Source: Onthophagus taurus (lineage: Eukaryota; Arthropoda; Insecta; Coleoptera; Scarabaeidae). Taken from it: a stretch of 64,000 nucleotides of DNA. Position numbers and translations under genes: made by a program. Each line of letters opens with the position of its first letter. Position 1 is the stretch's first letter. Below, piece after piece: positions 45,714 through 59,600 of this stretch. Under the pieces are notes generated by a model. That model saw only the letters and a list, made by a program, of their open reading frames with translations. It searched no databases and was not told where the DNA came from. Where the stretch lies: contig NC_091971.1 of NCBI RefSeq assembly GCF_036711975.1, positions 23,815,501 through 23,879,500 of the forward strand, in the 5' to 3' direction.

Positions 45714-45904
45714 TATATATTACAATTGGAAGTTAACATTAATACGTTAAATGCCTAAATTTATTACATAAATATACCGGGTGAGTCGGAAGGAACGGGC
45801 CAAACTTTAGGAGTGTGTTGTACACTAAAATATAATGTAAAAAAACTGATATATCCTTATCCGATTTTCTTTTATTTTCTTTTTTTTTTATGGCATAACT
45901 CTTA

Positions 45905-46265
45905 CTACATACATAAGTACAGGGTGTCCCAATTTCGATGTCCGCATAGGCATAGGCTATCTCCGAAACTAAAAGAGATAGAAAAAAAGTAGCTTACATG
46001 TCATGATCTCGTTTTTCGAGAAAATGCTAATGCCGAAAACTCCGAACAGCTATCGTCTTTTGTTTTCGCCCTATCGGCAAAAACTTAAAATTTTGCGAAA
46101 ACGACAATCGCGAATATCTCACTTATTATCAAAGATGGAGTATTATAAATAAAATATTATATGGGCAACTTTTTACGAAAAATTCAGTCGCGTAGGTAGA
46201 ATTTTTTTCCCATCTTTTATTTTCGAGATTTTTTAAAATTATTATTTTATTTATATTCAATTATT
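45905..46265. repeat. Interspersed repeat, copy 1 of 2
   Basis: Direct copy of 63405-63720: 'tacagggtg', 'attcgatgtccg', 'aaaaagtagcttacatgtca', 'gctatcgtcttttgtttt'. Non-coding; begins TACAGGGTG, a common end type of TA-inserting MITEs. Confidence 0.7.
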
Positions 46266-46464
46266 ATTTCTTTGTTTTTTTAAATGAAAACCATAGTTGA
46301 CTACGACCTAAAATAATTTGTTATTTTCTTCTGATAACAAATATATATAGTTTGTGGGATATATTTCTTATAGTTCACACCTAAGATTAAAATTTAAAAA
46401 ATTATTAATAAAAAATTAATAAAATGAACAACTTCTGACTCGCTAAAATAATTTATTTACTCAG

Positions 46465-46499
46465 AACCGGTTTCAAAACTTAAAAAGTTTCATCTTCAG
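46465..46499 (-). ncRNA. Hammerhead-like motif (degenerate)
   Basis: On the minus strand CTGAAGA-T, then stem GAAACTT / AAGTTTT, then GAAACCGGTT. It fits CUGANGA...GAAA with the same extra U seen in the other copies. The box sits beside 'aataaattattt' as in the terminal repeats at 25971. Confidence 0.35.
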
Positions 46500-46507
46500 C
46501 TGAATCT

Positions 46508-47160
46508 ATATACAGTATGACCCATTTGAAAGCGGAGCACTCTCGTAAAATCGGTATTTATTATCCGATTTCGACAATTTTTTCTTTTAATTGTAGAGTG
46601 TAAGAAACTGTACCTTAGGACAAAGAGATATATTTCTTTTGAAAAAACCAAGGCCTACTATTCCACTTTTTAGGTCCAAAAAATGAAGAAAATATATTAA
46701 GAATTTTTTTACAAAAAATCTGAGTACACCACTGTATTAAGCGCCGTTTGAAATGGGCATATACCAAATTTCATCAAAAATGGTTACAAATTAACACCGT
46801 TACAGATAATTAAAAAATATAATTTTTTATCAATTAATTTCATTGTAATACAGTTTTTGTATTATATTACCTTTTTTGTCATGGTTTACTAGATCAGATC
46901 AAATAAATTCATAAAAAATGACATTTTTCAATTATTTGTAACGGTTTTAATTTCTTACCATTGTTAATGAAATTTGGTATATGCCCATTTCAGAAGGCGC
47001 TTAATGCAGTGGTGTACTCAGATGTTTTATAAAAGATTTCCTAATATGATTTCTTCATTTTTAGCACCTAGAAAGTGAAATAGTAGGCCTTGGTTTTTCT
47101 AAGAAAAATATGACTCTTTGTCCGAAGGTACCAGCTTTTTACGGTCTACAATTATTAATG
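46508..47160. repeat. Palindromic interspersed repeat
   Basis: Arms at ~46640-46820 and ~46920-47100 are inverted copies ('gggcatataccaaatttcat' versus 'atgaaatttggtatatgccc'; 'ctgagtacaccactg'; 'ggcctactattccactttt'). Short frames on both strands near 47110-47360 are by-products. Confidence 0.65.
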
Positions 47161-48822
47161 ATAGACCTTTTGTATTTCTTTGGAGTAGCACGTCTGGTTG
47201 TAGACATTTGGTGTTTTCTTCGCCAGAAATACCTGTATTTCAGCCTGCTCCTACCTTTCAGAGTCATCTTTTGCGAACCGCTACGAAGGTCGTACAACCG
47301 ATATTTGGTTGTTATTTCGCTACTACTTCTTTTTTCTTCCTGACTCGCCAATTAGTTTTCTGAGAAAAACTAAATAAATATTTTAGATTTTTTGCTACGG
47401 AAGGTGGACAAACAATACTTCGCAATATCGTGGTTATATGGACTTTCATATCGAAAAATCTTGGACAAAAATTAACAGGATTTCCAAAGAATATTGAATT
47501 CTCGTTGACGCGTATTGAATGGTGATTGAAAGGCAGGCTCCGATAATGAAATAATAAACATGATGGAAAAAACGGTAAATCGGGCAAAAATTCACATGTC
47601 AAGTCTCGAATATTCGGATCCCAAAATAGATATTCCAGGTTTTGTACGATAGTGGGTATTCATTTAGGTGTAAATAGGGCATTTTTAGTCATTTATCTCA
47701 GTTTGTATATGGTATAAGGTTAGTTATCTTTAATAAGATTGTGGTGGTTATGATTATGTTATGGATAAAGAACTGTTACAATTCAAAATTTTATATTTTA
47801 AATTCGGAGCGAGGAGAATCGCTCTCGGGAAGAACGGGAGGGTGGAGAATAGAGTGTGGGTGATGAAAGGGTAAAGAACTGGGAAGTGTAGTAAAAAGTG
47901 GAATGTAAGTAATAGAGATTTTGATTTAGTTTTTTTTTTAAGTTTGTTTTTTTTTATCAGATTATTTAATAGATAAATTTAAGTTAAATGAACGAATTTT
48001 ATTTATTTTATTTTATTTTTCATTTCGTCATCCACCGCTTAACACTTCCATCGTTGTCTATATATACAAGGCTCCTATAAAAAGTAGACCCGAAGAGAAT
48101 ACTTTTCTCCGAGATAATACTCGAAGGTCTTTTACCACGCTCGGGGGTGGTAACAGAACGTTAGATAAAATCATAGTCGGTTAGTATGTGGTTACTTACT
48201 TACGTGGTTACTTACTTTAAATGGTGCTTTACTAATGCATGGTTAGTCCATGTATTAAAGCCCTATTTAGGAGGAAGATGTATTCGAAACTGACTTTTTT
48301 GATTATTATAGCTACCGAGTAACCGAGAGCTGCCGAATAACACCTGACGGCATTGCATTCCAGGAAGATCATCTCCAGAACGTACAGCACATCCCTAGGC
48401 TAGAGATTACTGACTCCAACTTTCACTAGACAGTAAATTCAGAGGACCCCTTTAACGGCATCGAGCTTCGATCGTAGTTTTATTAGCCCCGCATCTTCAA
48501 TTTTTTTTAGGCGAGGCAAAAACTGAAAAATTCCGCCCCCGTCCACTTATATTTATTTTTACCTTTATCATCTATACATATAATTTTAGCTATCAGATGT
48601 CCACTAATTGATTGACATTTGGACATAGCCTACATAGGTCTTCCGAAAATAATGCATCCATCGTTGTTCTTTCTCTGTTAAGCCTATTTATTTACAGATA
48701 TATGACATGAACGTGTAGAATATATATTTTATACACAGCACAGGATAGGATTTAAAATAAAAATATGTATAATAAAAATAAAAATCAAATATACTATTGC
48801 ATTTGTGAATTGAAATTACAAT
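47161..48822. other. Intergenic, nothing convincing
   Basis: Several short frames on both strands (47110-47600) have no recognisable content. Around 48120-48480 the base composition is less AT-rich, but no gene, tRNA or tandem array is visible. Confidence 0.4.
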
Positions 48823-50400
48823 TTAATCTTCGAGCTTTTTGTTCAGCAAATAAATCTGCTGGACAAAGAGCATGGCTAAAGCTGCTAATATGGCCATGTC
48901 ATAATTTAACTCGTGTGCAATTCGATTTTCTATCGCTAAGATTGCAAGACAGAAATTTTTAATTAGTTTTAATTTGCTAAAACTTCGCTTACAGCTTGCG
49001 GATGTAGTAGGAAGTGTAGAGTAAATTCGCAGGGCAATACAAATATTAGGAAAAGTATCCTGCAAATCATGCGCATAAATCTGTTGCAAGACAAAACCGT
49101 TAGTCTTTTCTATATCACCAAATAAAAGCGGGCTTGCTCTTTAAAAACGTAGAGTCCTCTCAGAATTCAACGACGCTTAAATCTCGCTCGTATTTTCGAG
49201 CCAGATCTGTTCCATACTTTTGCAGTTCTGCAATTAGCATTTTGAAAATATTAGTACCATTAAGAAAAGCAAAATTCAAATTCAGCATGGTAGCACAATC
49301 AAACCTCTTTTTAATTTCTGATATGATTCGATCAAGTACCATCATTATTTCTTTAGAAAATAGATGAACAGGTTGGAGTGTTTGTAATTCGTCTTTACAC
49401 ATCTCATCGAAATGTTTTTTACGTTTCGGAATTTGTTTGTTTTGCAAAATCGGGTCAACACCACTTTTTTCAGCAACTTCTCCAGCCTCTTTTATTCAAT
49501 ATTCCATTGGATTTTGTCTCATTTTTTGCAAAGTTTTGAGCAGACCATCCGTTAGTGCGACGTAACGGGCAAGGATAATATCTTCTTTCTGAATTTTTAT
49601 ATTCACTCGCCGACCATCTCGTCTGACTACTTCCTTTTAAATTTGTTTTAACGTATTTTTCACAATGTCCCACCTAGTAATGGAGCCAACAAAAAAGCAA
49701 TATACTGCAATCCTGGCTTGTACTCCTTTATGGATGCCGGCCATATTGGACCCATTATCATAAGATTGGCCACGACATTGTCCAATATCTAAATTATCAA
49801 CTGCATTTTTTTCTAAATTCTGTTGACAAATGTTCTCTCCTGTCTTTCCAGCAATTTCTATGAAACCAACGAAACTTTCTTTTATTTCACACACATCGCC
49901 AGTTCATTTTACATATCGAATTACCTGGCTCATTTGTTCTATATGGAATACATCTGGAATGCAGTCGAACATTATCGTGTAGTATTTGGCTTCTTTGATG
50001 TCATTCAAAATGCTATTTCTAACTGTTTTTGCCATTATGTTAATCGTTTCATACTTGTCCCTTTTTTAAGTATTTTAATTGAAACTTGAAGAGTTGAATT
50101 ATGTTTGGCGAGTAGGGAAATTAAGTTCAAGAAGTTACCTTGACTAGGTTGAGGACATTGCGTGATCAGATCGCAGGATCTGTCTCCATTTTTCTTTCTC
50201 TGAGTGAATTACTCTCTCATTGTCTTGATCAATACCCTGGCATGATTTCATTTGTTGTACCCGTGTTTTCCACTTGATCATACACTCTTTGGGCATTTGA
50301 GTTGCCTCGTGTTCGGTTAATCTCTCTGAAACTTTTTTCCAATTAATAAACCTTGTAGAACACAATGCAGATGTGGCGGTAAAAGACGGTTTCTGGTAAA
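48823..50400 (-). pseudogene. hAT-superfamily transposase (ZMYM1-like), broken
   Basis: In minus-strand order: NWKKVSERLTEHEATQMP and EKEKWRQILRSD (50365-50144), then DIGQCRGQSYDNGSNMAGIH and GVQARIAVYCF (49894-49637), TRWSA near 49620, and the C-terminal dimerisation domain FPNICIALRIYSTLPTTSAS, CKRSFSKLKLIKNF and ENRIAHELNYD (49089-48823). These are the hallmark blocks of ZMYM1-type hAT transposases. At least four frame breaks. TIRs not resolved. Confidence 0.85.
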
Positions 50401-50429
50401 TCTTGCAGCAAATCTGGGGCTGCTCAAAT

Positions 50430-51040
50430 TATTCTAAAAGTTGGTTCTAAGAACTTGTAAGTTTCATTTACAGTGAATCCTCATAATTGGTGATGGTTAT
50501 TAATAATTTTTAACTGTTATTAAGCAAGAGTATCAATTTTTTAATATTGTTTAAAACAACGTAATTTGTTCAGACAGGCATTAATCTTATTTATGGTTTT
50601 TCTTATGAAAATCACAATTAATTGTTTAATTTAGTTAGTACTAGATCCTAGTAAGTGCACAACTTCCATAGCCAGCTATAAAGAAAAAAAATGTATTAAT
50701 AATAGCAGCGCTTTACAGTACAATGTAGCATATTTTATTTTTCTACGCTAAAACTATTATCTTTAAGGAAAAAACTAAACAGACAACCAATAATGAATAA
50801 GCGTTACAACCCATATTTTTTTATGTTAATATTCCATGGCGTTAAAAAGTTGTTATAAAAAAATCAAAGGGGTTGTAAATTAAATTTCATCCCCTTAGAG
50901 GGCGCTAGGGAAGTTTAAGGTATGGTTGAAAATAACATATTAACCAGTAGTATACCCGAAATAAAAGATAAAATGTAAATTTTTGGCTCAACTTTGACAG
51001 CTCATAGCTCGAAAACAAAAGAGTTGCGACCCCATGTTTA
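50430..51040. repeat. Interspersed repeat, partner of 44805-45265
   Basis: The first 90 bp are inverted and the part after 50720 direct relative to the copy at 44805-45265. Non-coding. Confidence 0.65.
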
Positions 51041-51042
51041 TA

Positions 51043-51727
51043 CAGGATGTATCTGAATGACTGGAACAAACTTCAAGGGGTGATTCTTTAGTGAATTTTA
51101 AGAGTACTTTGATATATGAACCTAGGAAAATGAAATTTGGGGAATATGTTTAACTCATAATAGGGCACGTTTTGGCCCTATTTGTACTTTCAATCTACCC
51201 TTCTAAACTACTAAACGTAACCACCCCCGTTCAATTTATGGCTAAATTGTTTTTTCGAAGATGATAAATATATTGGAAAAATTTCAGTTAGATAGATAAA
51301 ACTATACTAAAACTTTTTTGTCTCTCTGATGTTCTTCGAAAATTTAATAATTTCTGAGAAAAAAAATAATTAAGCAAATACTAAATGTTAAGCTGTAGGG
51401 TTGTGAATCGAAAGTTGGAATGAATTTTTAATAAAAAATCTCAGTAGGCTTTGCAGTCTTTGTCATAAGTATTTTTGACGTTTAAATGTCAGTGGTTCTT
51501 ACTATTATTATTGTTTTATTTAAAATTTTGAAACATCGAGTGAACGAGCGTAAATGCGATAGAACTTTATTTAACAATTAATTTGAAAAACAATAATAAT
51601 AGTAAGAAGAATACTGACATTTAAACGGCAAAAATATTTCTGACAAAGATTGCAAAGCCTACTAAGATTTTTTCATTAAAAATTCATTCCAACTTTTGAT
51701 CGACAACTAGTTGTTTAACGGGCTGTG
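51043..51727. mobile_element. Fold-back element, right-truncated copy
   Basis: Starts CAGGATGTATCTGAATGACT after TA and follows the element at 40584 past the centre into the right arm, stopping near 'cgacaactagttgtttaacg'. The next bases ('aaaatcggtgagggacagtt') are the inverse of 40440-40470, which flanks the full copy, so a larger element is involved. A deletion near 51120 removes the 'acttcggctcc' block. Confidence 0.75.
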
Positions 51728-51859
51728 TTTCAACAAAATCGGTGAGGGACAGTTCTGATACTTCCCTTGTTAGCACCCCAAAAAAGTCGATATCGATTTT
51801 TTTTCCTATTTTTACGAAACTATTATTAAAAATCATAGAAAATTATAGAACTCAATATT

Positions 51860-52080
51860 ATGACTTATATCAAATTATATTAAAATTTAGCGGGGATCTC
51901 GAAAATTCAATAAAAATTGGTACATTCCATTTAAAATAATGAAGTTGGGGTCCATTTCCGAAATAACCGGAAGTTGGAGAAAACTGAAAACATTTTAGCT
52001 AAAACGAGCACCTCAGATAAACACTATACGCAAATTTTCAGAAAAATAGTGCTTGTAGTTTGCCACATACATATACACTC
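51860..52080. repeat. Interspersed repeat, copy B
   Basis: Direct match to 15590-15780 ('tagcggggatctcgaaaatt', 'gaaaacattttagct'). Confidence 0.65.
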
Positions 52081-52199
52081 AGCTCGTCGTGAAAGACCCT
52101 GTACAGGGTGACCAAATTTCGATGGGTTTGCAGGGTATCTCAGTTATTATGAAAGATAGAAAGTTGCGGCTTTCGCGAACCTGAGCTACTTTTTTGTGA

Positions 52200-52690
52200 A
52201 ACTTACAATGGCGCAAACCAAATTTTCATAGCCCTCTTCGTTTTTGATATACAGGGAGTGTTTGAAATTTACAATTTTCAGACACCTCCTGTATCTCAGC
52301 TATCCGGAAACTTAGTAAGAAAGTAAAAACGGGTTCTAATAGATTTTTTCACGTGGAATCCAATGGTGCACGTAGAATTTTTCTAGTCATCACGATGTTT
52401 GAGTTATAAACACAACTCAAAAACTGAATACTCAACTTCTAAAATACTCACCTCTTTATAACTCAAAAACCGTGATGAATAGAAAAATTCTACGTGCACC
52501 ATTGGATTCTACGTGAAAGAATCTATTAGAACCCGTTTTTACGTTTACGGATAGCCGAGATACAGGAGGTGTCTGAAAATCGTAAATTTTGAAACACGTG
52601 TTCTATTCGTGTTTCTATTCGTGTTTGATATACAGGGATATCAAAAATTTTATTTGGAAAATTTGGTTTGCGCCATTATAAGTTTCAAAA
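52200..52690. repeat. ~490 bp palindromic MITE-like repeat
   Basis: Arms 52206-52419 and 52452-52690 are inverted copies ('aatggcgcaaaccaaatttt', 'cagacacctcctgtatctca', 'aaaacgggttctaatagatt', 'cacgtagaatttttct'), with a ~30 bp centre. Confidence 0.75.
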
Positions 52691-53585
52691 GATTTAATGC
52701 AATGAATATCTATGTTATATTAATTAAAAAACTTGATAACAACGATTTTGAACTCTATTAATCCACTATTAATTAAGTTTTCATCTAAGACATGATTTAT
52801 GAAAACATTGAAATTTTTCTAAGTAATGTAGAATAGATTGCTCATCTGAGACCACTCTACCAATATTAAAACGCATAAATTTAATATCTTAAATTATAAT
52901 TAAAATATCTTGATTTTCTCAACAGTTATCATGATTTTCTTCATTTGAAACTATTACACGTAACTTGATTGTAAACGGTCTAGATATCGAATAGTGACAC
53001 ATACATCAAGTTGAAATTTTCATTAATTAAGCTTATGTTCAAGATATTAAGCACCAAAACGACCTAGTTTGTTGTGAAACAACTTGCTGATGATAAATTG
53101 GAGAAGTTATGTCAAAGTAAACGATATAAACGTTTTAGGTATTAGATTTGTACAAGATATGTCACGTTGATATCCTTATTAATTTCTATTCAAAAATTTA
53201 TCAATTTTATTTAAACCAAATTAATTAACAATTAAATGTCTATTAATAAAAATTTCGAAATTGTTCTATTTTTACATCATTTATTTATTTTTTTTTATTT
53301 TTATACATTTACACAGATATTAACAACAAAGGCGGTTTACATATAGCGTACGTACAACTCATAATTTATACATAAAAACAAGTATCGAACGTAATCGCGA
53401 TTGGGAAAATGGGAAAGCACAGGAGTATGTAGAGAAGGAATAAAAGGAATCGGGATAGAGAGTTGGCTGTTGTGAAAATTGTATAAAGAAATGTGTAAAT
53501 CACAAAATAGTCGGTCGAATTAATAATTAATACGCCAAATAATTAATGTACTCACACCGTCGTACGATTATAAAAAAAATAGTTC
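52691..53585. other. Arrestin 3' flank, nothing recognised
   Basis: AT-rich; should include the arrestin 3' UTR on the minus strand (a tttatt run near 53280 could be its poly(A) signal). No other gene. Confidence 0.4.
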
Positions 53586-53693
53586 TTATGATAAAAATGG
53601 TTCTAAATCGTTATCGGGATCTACAGTATCAACACCAAAAGACTCCACATCTGCTTGACTATCAGCATGAATTATTTTCTTTTCACTTCCAGG
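53586..53693 (-). CDS. Arrestin last exon (C-terminal tail)
   Basis: Thirty-five residues, [20 protein letters not shown] to NDLEPFLS, then TAA. Acidic tail with Ser residues. Confidence 0.85.
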   Translation of the reverse strand, partial: PGSEKKIIHADSQADVESFGVDTVDPDNDLEPFLS

Positions 53694-56600
53694 CTAAACA
53701 ATAATAATAATATTATTTATTATGACATGGGACATAAAAATAATTGATAATTAAATACCTTTGGATGCATTAGAATAAATGGTAATTCAGCGGATAATTC
53801 CCCAGTTAGAGCCCCAAGAAATAGTTTAACCTTAATAGAGTAGGAAACAATAATACCAAAAGCATCTCGACTTTCTTTATCTGGATTTTCTAATCTAAAG
53901 TAAAAATATTAATAAATTTTTGCAACCCTTTTTAATTTTTTATTAACATTTCTTACAGTGTACTAGACGCCAGATTTGTTTCTTGCTTCTTAAGTTGTCC
54001 ATCTAGAGCTATTCCACGTCTATCCCTATTATTTGTCAATAAAGGTGTTAAATATATAATTTTTTGAAGACTTGATCCTGGTTGTATAGGACATCCTTCC
54101 CTATTTATCAAAATAAAAATAAAAAGTTAAAGGAAACAATTTTAATTAATTAATTCTTACTGTGTTTCAGCGCTAGCCACAGCCGTTCTATACTGTCCAT
54201 TTTGAAAAAGAACAACATCAACACCCTGTTGTACCATAGCTTTAATTTTCTTAACGACTTTATTACTGTTATTACGAATACAAATATTAACACCAATTTT
54301 TTCTCCATGATGATATAACTAAAATAAAAATTGAATCAATATTTTCTGCAACCGGGTAAAAAATAACTTTTAACATACAGTGTGTCCGTAAAGTAACGGA
54401 TATAGGTGATAAAATCATTATGAACGGTTTATCGAAAAAACCCTGAAACGGGTCTAAAGATTTAAATTTGTTGCAACTTTTTGGTGAATTTTTTCCGCCA
54501 TTTTTAACCGAGTTACAGTGACTTACATAAATGATCGGACACTAAGCTATAGCACAAAAATAAACAAATATTAAATAAATCAACAAGAACGAAAGATGTT
54601 TATTATAGAGAATTTGTAGAAAATATACTTATTAATAATGAAACAGAGAAAAGGTTTTATTTATATTATGCCTTACACCACAGAAACAAAACAAAAAAAA
54701 TAACACAAATTACGAGACACAGAAGTCATCGGACAGAACTTTATCAAATTATTTAATCGAATTTTAATATTTTGTGGGATTTCCCTTGACCGATAAAACA
54801 GCTGTCAACCTTTTTGGAATTGAGTTGACCAAATTTTGGGTAATTGTGGAGGATATATTTGCCCATTCTTCTTTCAACGCTTTAATGAGCTCTGGTTTGG
54901 AGGATATGGTTCGCGTCCTTATTCGACGATTTAATTCTTCCCAAAAATGTTCGATTGGGTTTAGATCAGGTGCTTGTGGAGGTGTTTAGATTACTTTTGG
55001 GCAGTTGTAAAGTAACCATAGCCTTACATTATGGGTCTTATGTTTCGGATCGTTATCCTGATAAAATTGGAAGTTGTTTAGAAGGCCCATTTTATTTGCG
55101 GATGATTTTAAATGGTTTTTTAAAATATTCAAATAGCCATATTGGTCCATTATGCCTTCTATTATAACCAAATCACCCACCCCAGCTGCCGACATACACC
55201 CCCAAACCATAACTCCACCACCAACGTGTTTTACGGTTGGCGGTAAATTTTCTTTTTTCATCTCTTCATTGCATTTCCGCCAAACCATTATCCGTCCATC
55301 ACTTCCAAATATATTGAACTTACTTTCACCTACAAAAATTACCTTGTTCCAATAATCAATAGACTTCTCAATTATGTTTTTTGCAAACTTATGCGAAGTT
55401 TACGATTTCTGTCGTTTATAAAGAAATTTTTTCGAGCACTTCTACCATTATACCTTGCACTTCTAATAACGCGGCGTATGGTTTCAGGGTGTACGCATTT
55501 TGCTCCATTACTTTCTAAATTAGCCGCAATCTTAGGGGCATTCAAGCGAGGATTCTTTTTAATTTCTCGCACAATAATTCGTTTTTCCGCATCATTTAAA
55601 ATACTTGGTGCGCCACTTCTTGGTTTATTTGTTACCCTACCTTCATCTTTGAAGCGCTTTATAATGTCATGTACTGTTGATCGACTAATCTTCACAATTT
55701 TAGAAACTTCCCGAACCGATTTTCCTTCTTGATGATGGGCAATAATAAATTTTCTTATTTGAATGGTCGTTTCTGTTCTTTTCGGTGCCATTGTTCCAAA
55801 GATAGAAATAATATTGTTGTCTTCACACAAACTTTGTATTTGACATTAACAACAATCAAATTTATAATTAGTGGTGCCATCTGTGTATATGTAGCTGATT
55901 AAATTATAATACCAAATCGAATGTCCGATGATTTATGTGTGTATACTTCCACAGTCTATCCAACTTTATTTTATTTATTGTCAAAATGTATGTAACTTTA
56001 CAGAAAATTTTACTAAATTATTCAATCAAATGTCTCTAAGAATATACTAAATACACTAAAGAAGGGGTAATAACCATTGTGAAGATAAATATACAGCGTG
56101 TCCCGTATCTTCCGCATCAGAGCATTACACGGTTGTAGAATACATTATTCTGAAACGATCTTTCTAATAAAATTTTTTCGAAATGTTTATAATAACCGCA
56201 CGGGAACTGTTTAACGACGACCAATAACGGACAACTTTGATTCATCGAAAAAGTTTATTTCTCTTTCCATGACGAATTTATTGGTGAGTACACGTGGGAA
56301 ACGAGTTATCATCGGCGTAGCGGACCGGCCGAGGGTGGCACCGATTACCTGAGTCTGATTTGCGATCTGCTGATTGGACGAAAAACAGTTCCTTTAAACA
56401 GTTCCCGTGCGGTTATTATAAACATTTCGAAAAAAATTTTATTAGAAAGATCGCTTCAGAATAATGTATCCTACAACCGTATAATGCTCTGATGCGGAAG
56501 ATACGGGACACGCTGTATGTTTCATGTATAATACATAAGTGTCCGATCACTTATGTGAGTCACTGTATGACGTCATCGACATTTTTTTCAAATGGCAATC

Positions 56601-59600
56601 CCCCATTTTTATTACGGAATATGAAAGAATTTTGTTCTGAATCTAGTACAGTCAATTTTAATATTATTGCTGCCATCATTATTTCTTTTCATTTTATTTT
56701 TATTTTGAATCAAGTAAAATACTTTTATCTTTCTGTACTTTTATTAAAACGGATGTAATGTTATAAATTCTACCGGTTTCGGTCCTTTTATAAGACCATC
56801 TTTAGGAACTTTCGAATTTCCTATTACAAAAAACAACTACTATACTTAAAAATGTTTTAGATTAAATATTAAATTCTAAATCACTTACATACGTCAATTT
56901 AATTTTAAAGTTCTCGTGACAATTTGCATTTTGAAATCTCTATAAAGCGCCTTATTGAAAACTGTCTATGTTATTATTATTAGTATAATTGCGTATCGAG
57001 TCTAAACCAACGAACAAGATGGAATTATGTGTGCACGTGTTTGTAATCGTTATAGGTTAGAAAACCAGTTTTGAAACTATTTTAATAGAAAAATTAAGAG
57101 ATGGGTAATTTTTGGATAGATTTTATTGGGTTTTGTAGAACTGACACTAGTCCTAGAACAAGAAATATTCGGTCTAGTGTTAGTTCTAGTTTTAGTGCAA
57201 TAAAAATGTGCAACAGTGATATCTTATGCTAACTAGCGCTACCTTCCGCTGTCGTTTGTAAAATGGATAAGATGAGAGATGTTAATCTATTTGTGGAGTC
57301 TCTGAAGATGGCCAAGGGCCGAAACTGGTTAGACTTAAATTCTATATAAAATAAAAACCAGTTTAAAAGTACAAAATCAAACTCTAGATTATTTTCTTCA
57401 AAAATTTTTACACAAATCGTCATCATATTGTCTCTAGTTTTAGTGATTAAATTTATGATAATAAAGTTATTATTATTATTATTTGTCGCTTAGTCAAGTG
57501 ATGCAGAACGAGGTCCAAATATTATTGATTATTATGATAATTCTTGTAATAAAAATTCAGCCACTGAATATTTTTTTTAAATATCGATGAGCCGGTATAA
57601 TACGTCGATGTTTTAATATCGATGATTGTATGAGCGATGTTGCATCCCTAATCAGGAGTTATTTGCTGAACTTCTTCTCGGATTTTGATTTTTAGTTCAT
57701 CCAAAGTATTTGGTCTAGTGGTATAAACGTTACTCTTCAGATATCCCCAAAGGAAGAAGTCCAGCGGAGTCAAATCAGGTGATCTTGCAGGTCATTCAAT
57801 TGGCCCTGTTCTCCCAATCCATTGATTGGGAAATAATTGATTTAAATAGGGAGGAACCGCATAGTGTGGCGGCGCGCCATCTTGTTGGAAGAACACTTGC
57901 CGTTGAAATCGACTTGGGTCAACATCATCGGGAAATCTGGCCGTTATGGAAGGAATGAGATATGTTTGTAGAAAACCTAAATATCTCTCTCCAGTTAGGG
58001 TTCCCTCAAAAAAACAAGGGCCCAGGATAGTATCCTGTACTATTCCGCACCACACATTAATCTTTTGCGGATATTGGGTATGCGATTTTCTTGCCCAATG
58101 TGGATTTTGGGTAGCCCAATATCGACAAGTTTGCCTGTTAACTTGCCCACTCAATGTAAATGTTGCCTCATCGGAAAAAAATATGTTTTTAACGAAATCT
58201 TCGTCGTCGTTGCACAATTGTTTCAACTGATCACAAAATTGCGATCTTCTATCAAAATCATCTTCATTGAGCTCATGAATGAGGTTTACCTTATAGGGGA
58301 TGATATTTTGCGGTTTTTTAATATTTTGTGAACCGTTGTTTTACTAATGGCCAGATTCGACCCAATATCCCTTATCGTAATATGAGGGTTTCCTTCTACC
58401 TCGTCTGAAACATTTGGTCGGCCAGACTTCGAGAGATCCCGTACATGCCCATGATTTTTAAATTTAGTGACAATGCGGCTTACTGTACTTTGGCTTATGG
58501 GTTCATGGTCAGGATATGTTGCATTAAACAGCTCTACACTACTTCTTTTTGAGTTCGAGTTCGATCACCAATTCCAATGAAACACAGAATTTCTATTCTT
58601 TCCCGCTCGGTCAAATGTACCATTTTAATAAAATAACAACGAAAACAAATAAAAGTAAACAATAAACAAAAATTAACTCAAAAGTGATGTAAGAACAGTT
58701 TAAATCAGTGCTATAAGAAACAACAAGCTTTACTAAATCTGTGTTTGACACTTATAAAACTTAGAGAATTGTTTAAAATGATTGGTTGCCATAGTTACTC
58801 ATGGCTACTGCTATTTTTTCCATGTCAAGCAAATTTGAAGTAATTAAACTTTAAAGTAATTTTTCTCAAAAATTTTCTTATGTAACGAATATTAATATTG
58901 ACTGTACTAGATTCAGAAAAACATCTTCTTTCATACCGCAATAAAAATGGGGGATTGCCATTTGAAAAAAATATCGATGACGTCATAACTCAGTTAAAAT
59001 GGCGGAAAAAATTTGTAACCCACACCAAAAAGTTGCAAAAAATTTAAATCTTTAGACCCTTCTCAGGGATTTTTCCATAAACCGTTCATAATGATTTTAT
59101 CGCCTATATCCTGTTAGGGATATTAGTTATTTGATATTAGTTATTTGGTGCCGTACATGAAAAATATAGTGAAACTGGATCATGAACTAGCTGTACACAT
59201 AGCAAATGGAGAGATTTTGAAAGCTGATAGGAAAGGTGAATTGCAAGGTATGTGTCAAGGTAGATTAATTACCATAGAGGCGATTATCGTAGCAGGGATT
59301 AATCATAATTTACTTTCTGCGTCAAAACTAACATCTAGAGAATATAGAATAATAGTAGAAAAGAACCATTTATCAATCTGTGGAAAAATTTTTGCATTAA
59401 CATGTAATAATATAGGAGGGTTGTATGTTCTTAAAATGGAATACTTCAAAGAAAGCTGTAACATTACATTTGATTGGCACAGGAGATTTGGACACGCAGC
59501 ACCAAACGTATTGAAGGATTTGGGATTACCAGTTCAAGAAACAAAATGCAGTACATGTGCGCAAGCGAAAGCGGTTAGGCAACCATTTCATAAAAATGAA

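Noticed and set aside
47110-47602. Overlapping short frames on both strands
   Set aside because: They sit next to a palindromic repeat, carry no recognisable motif and overlap one another in antisense. No gene supported.
54774-55355. Plus-strand open frames over the Tc1 element
   Set aside because: They are antisense to the recognisable Tc1 transposase and have no domain of their own.
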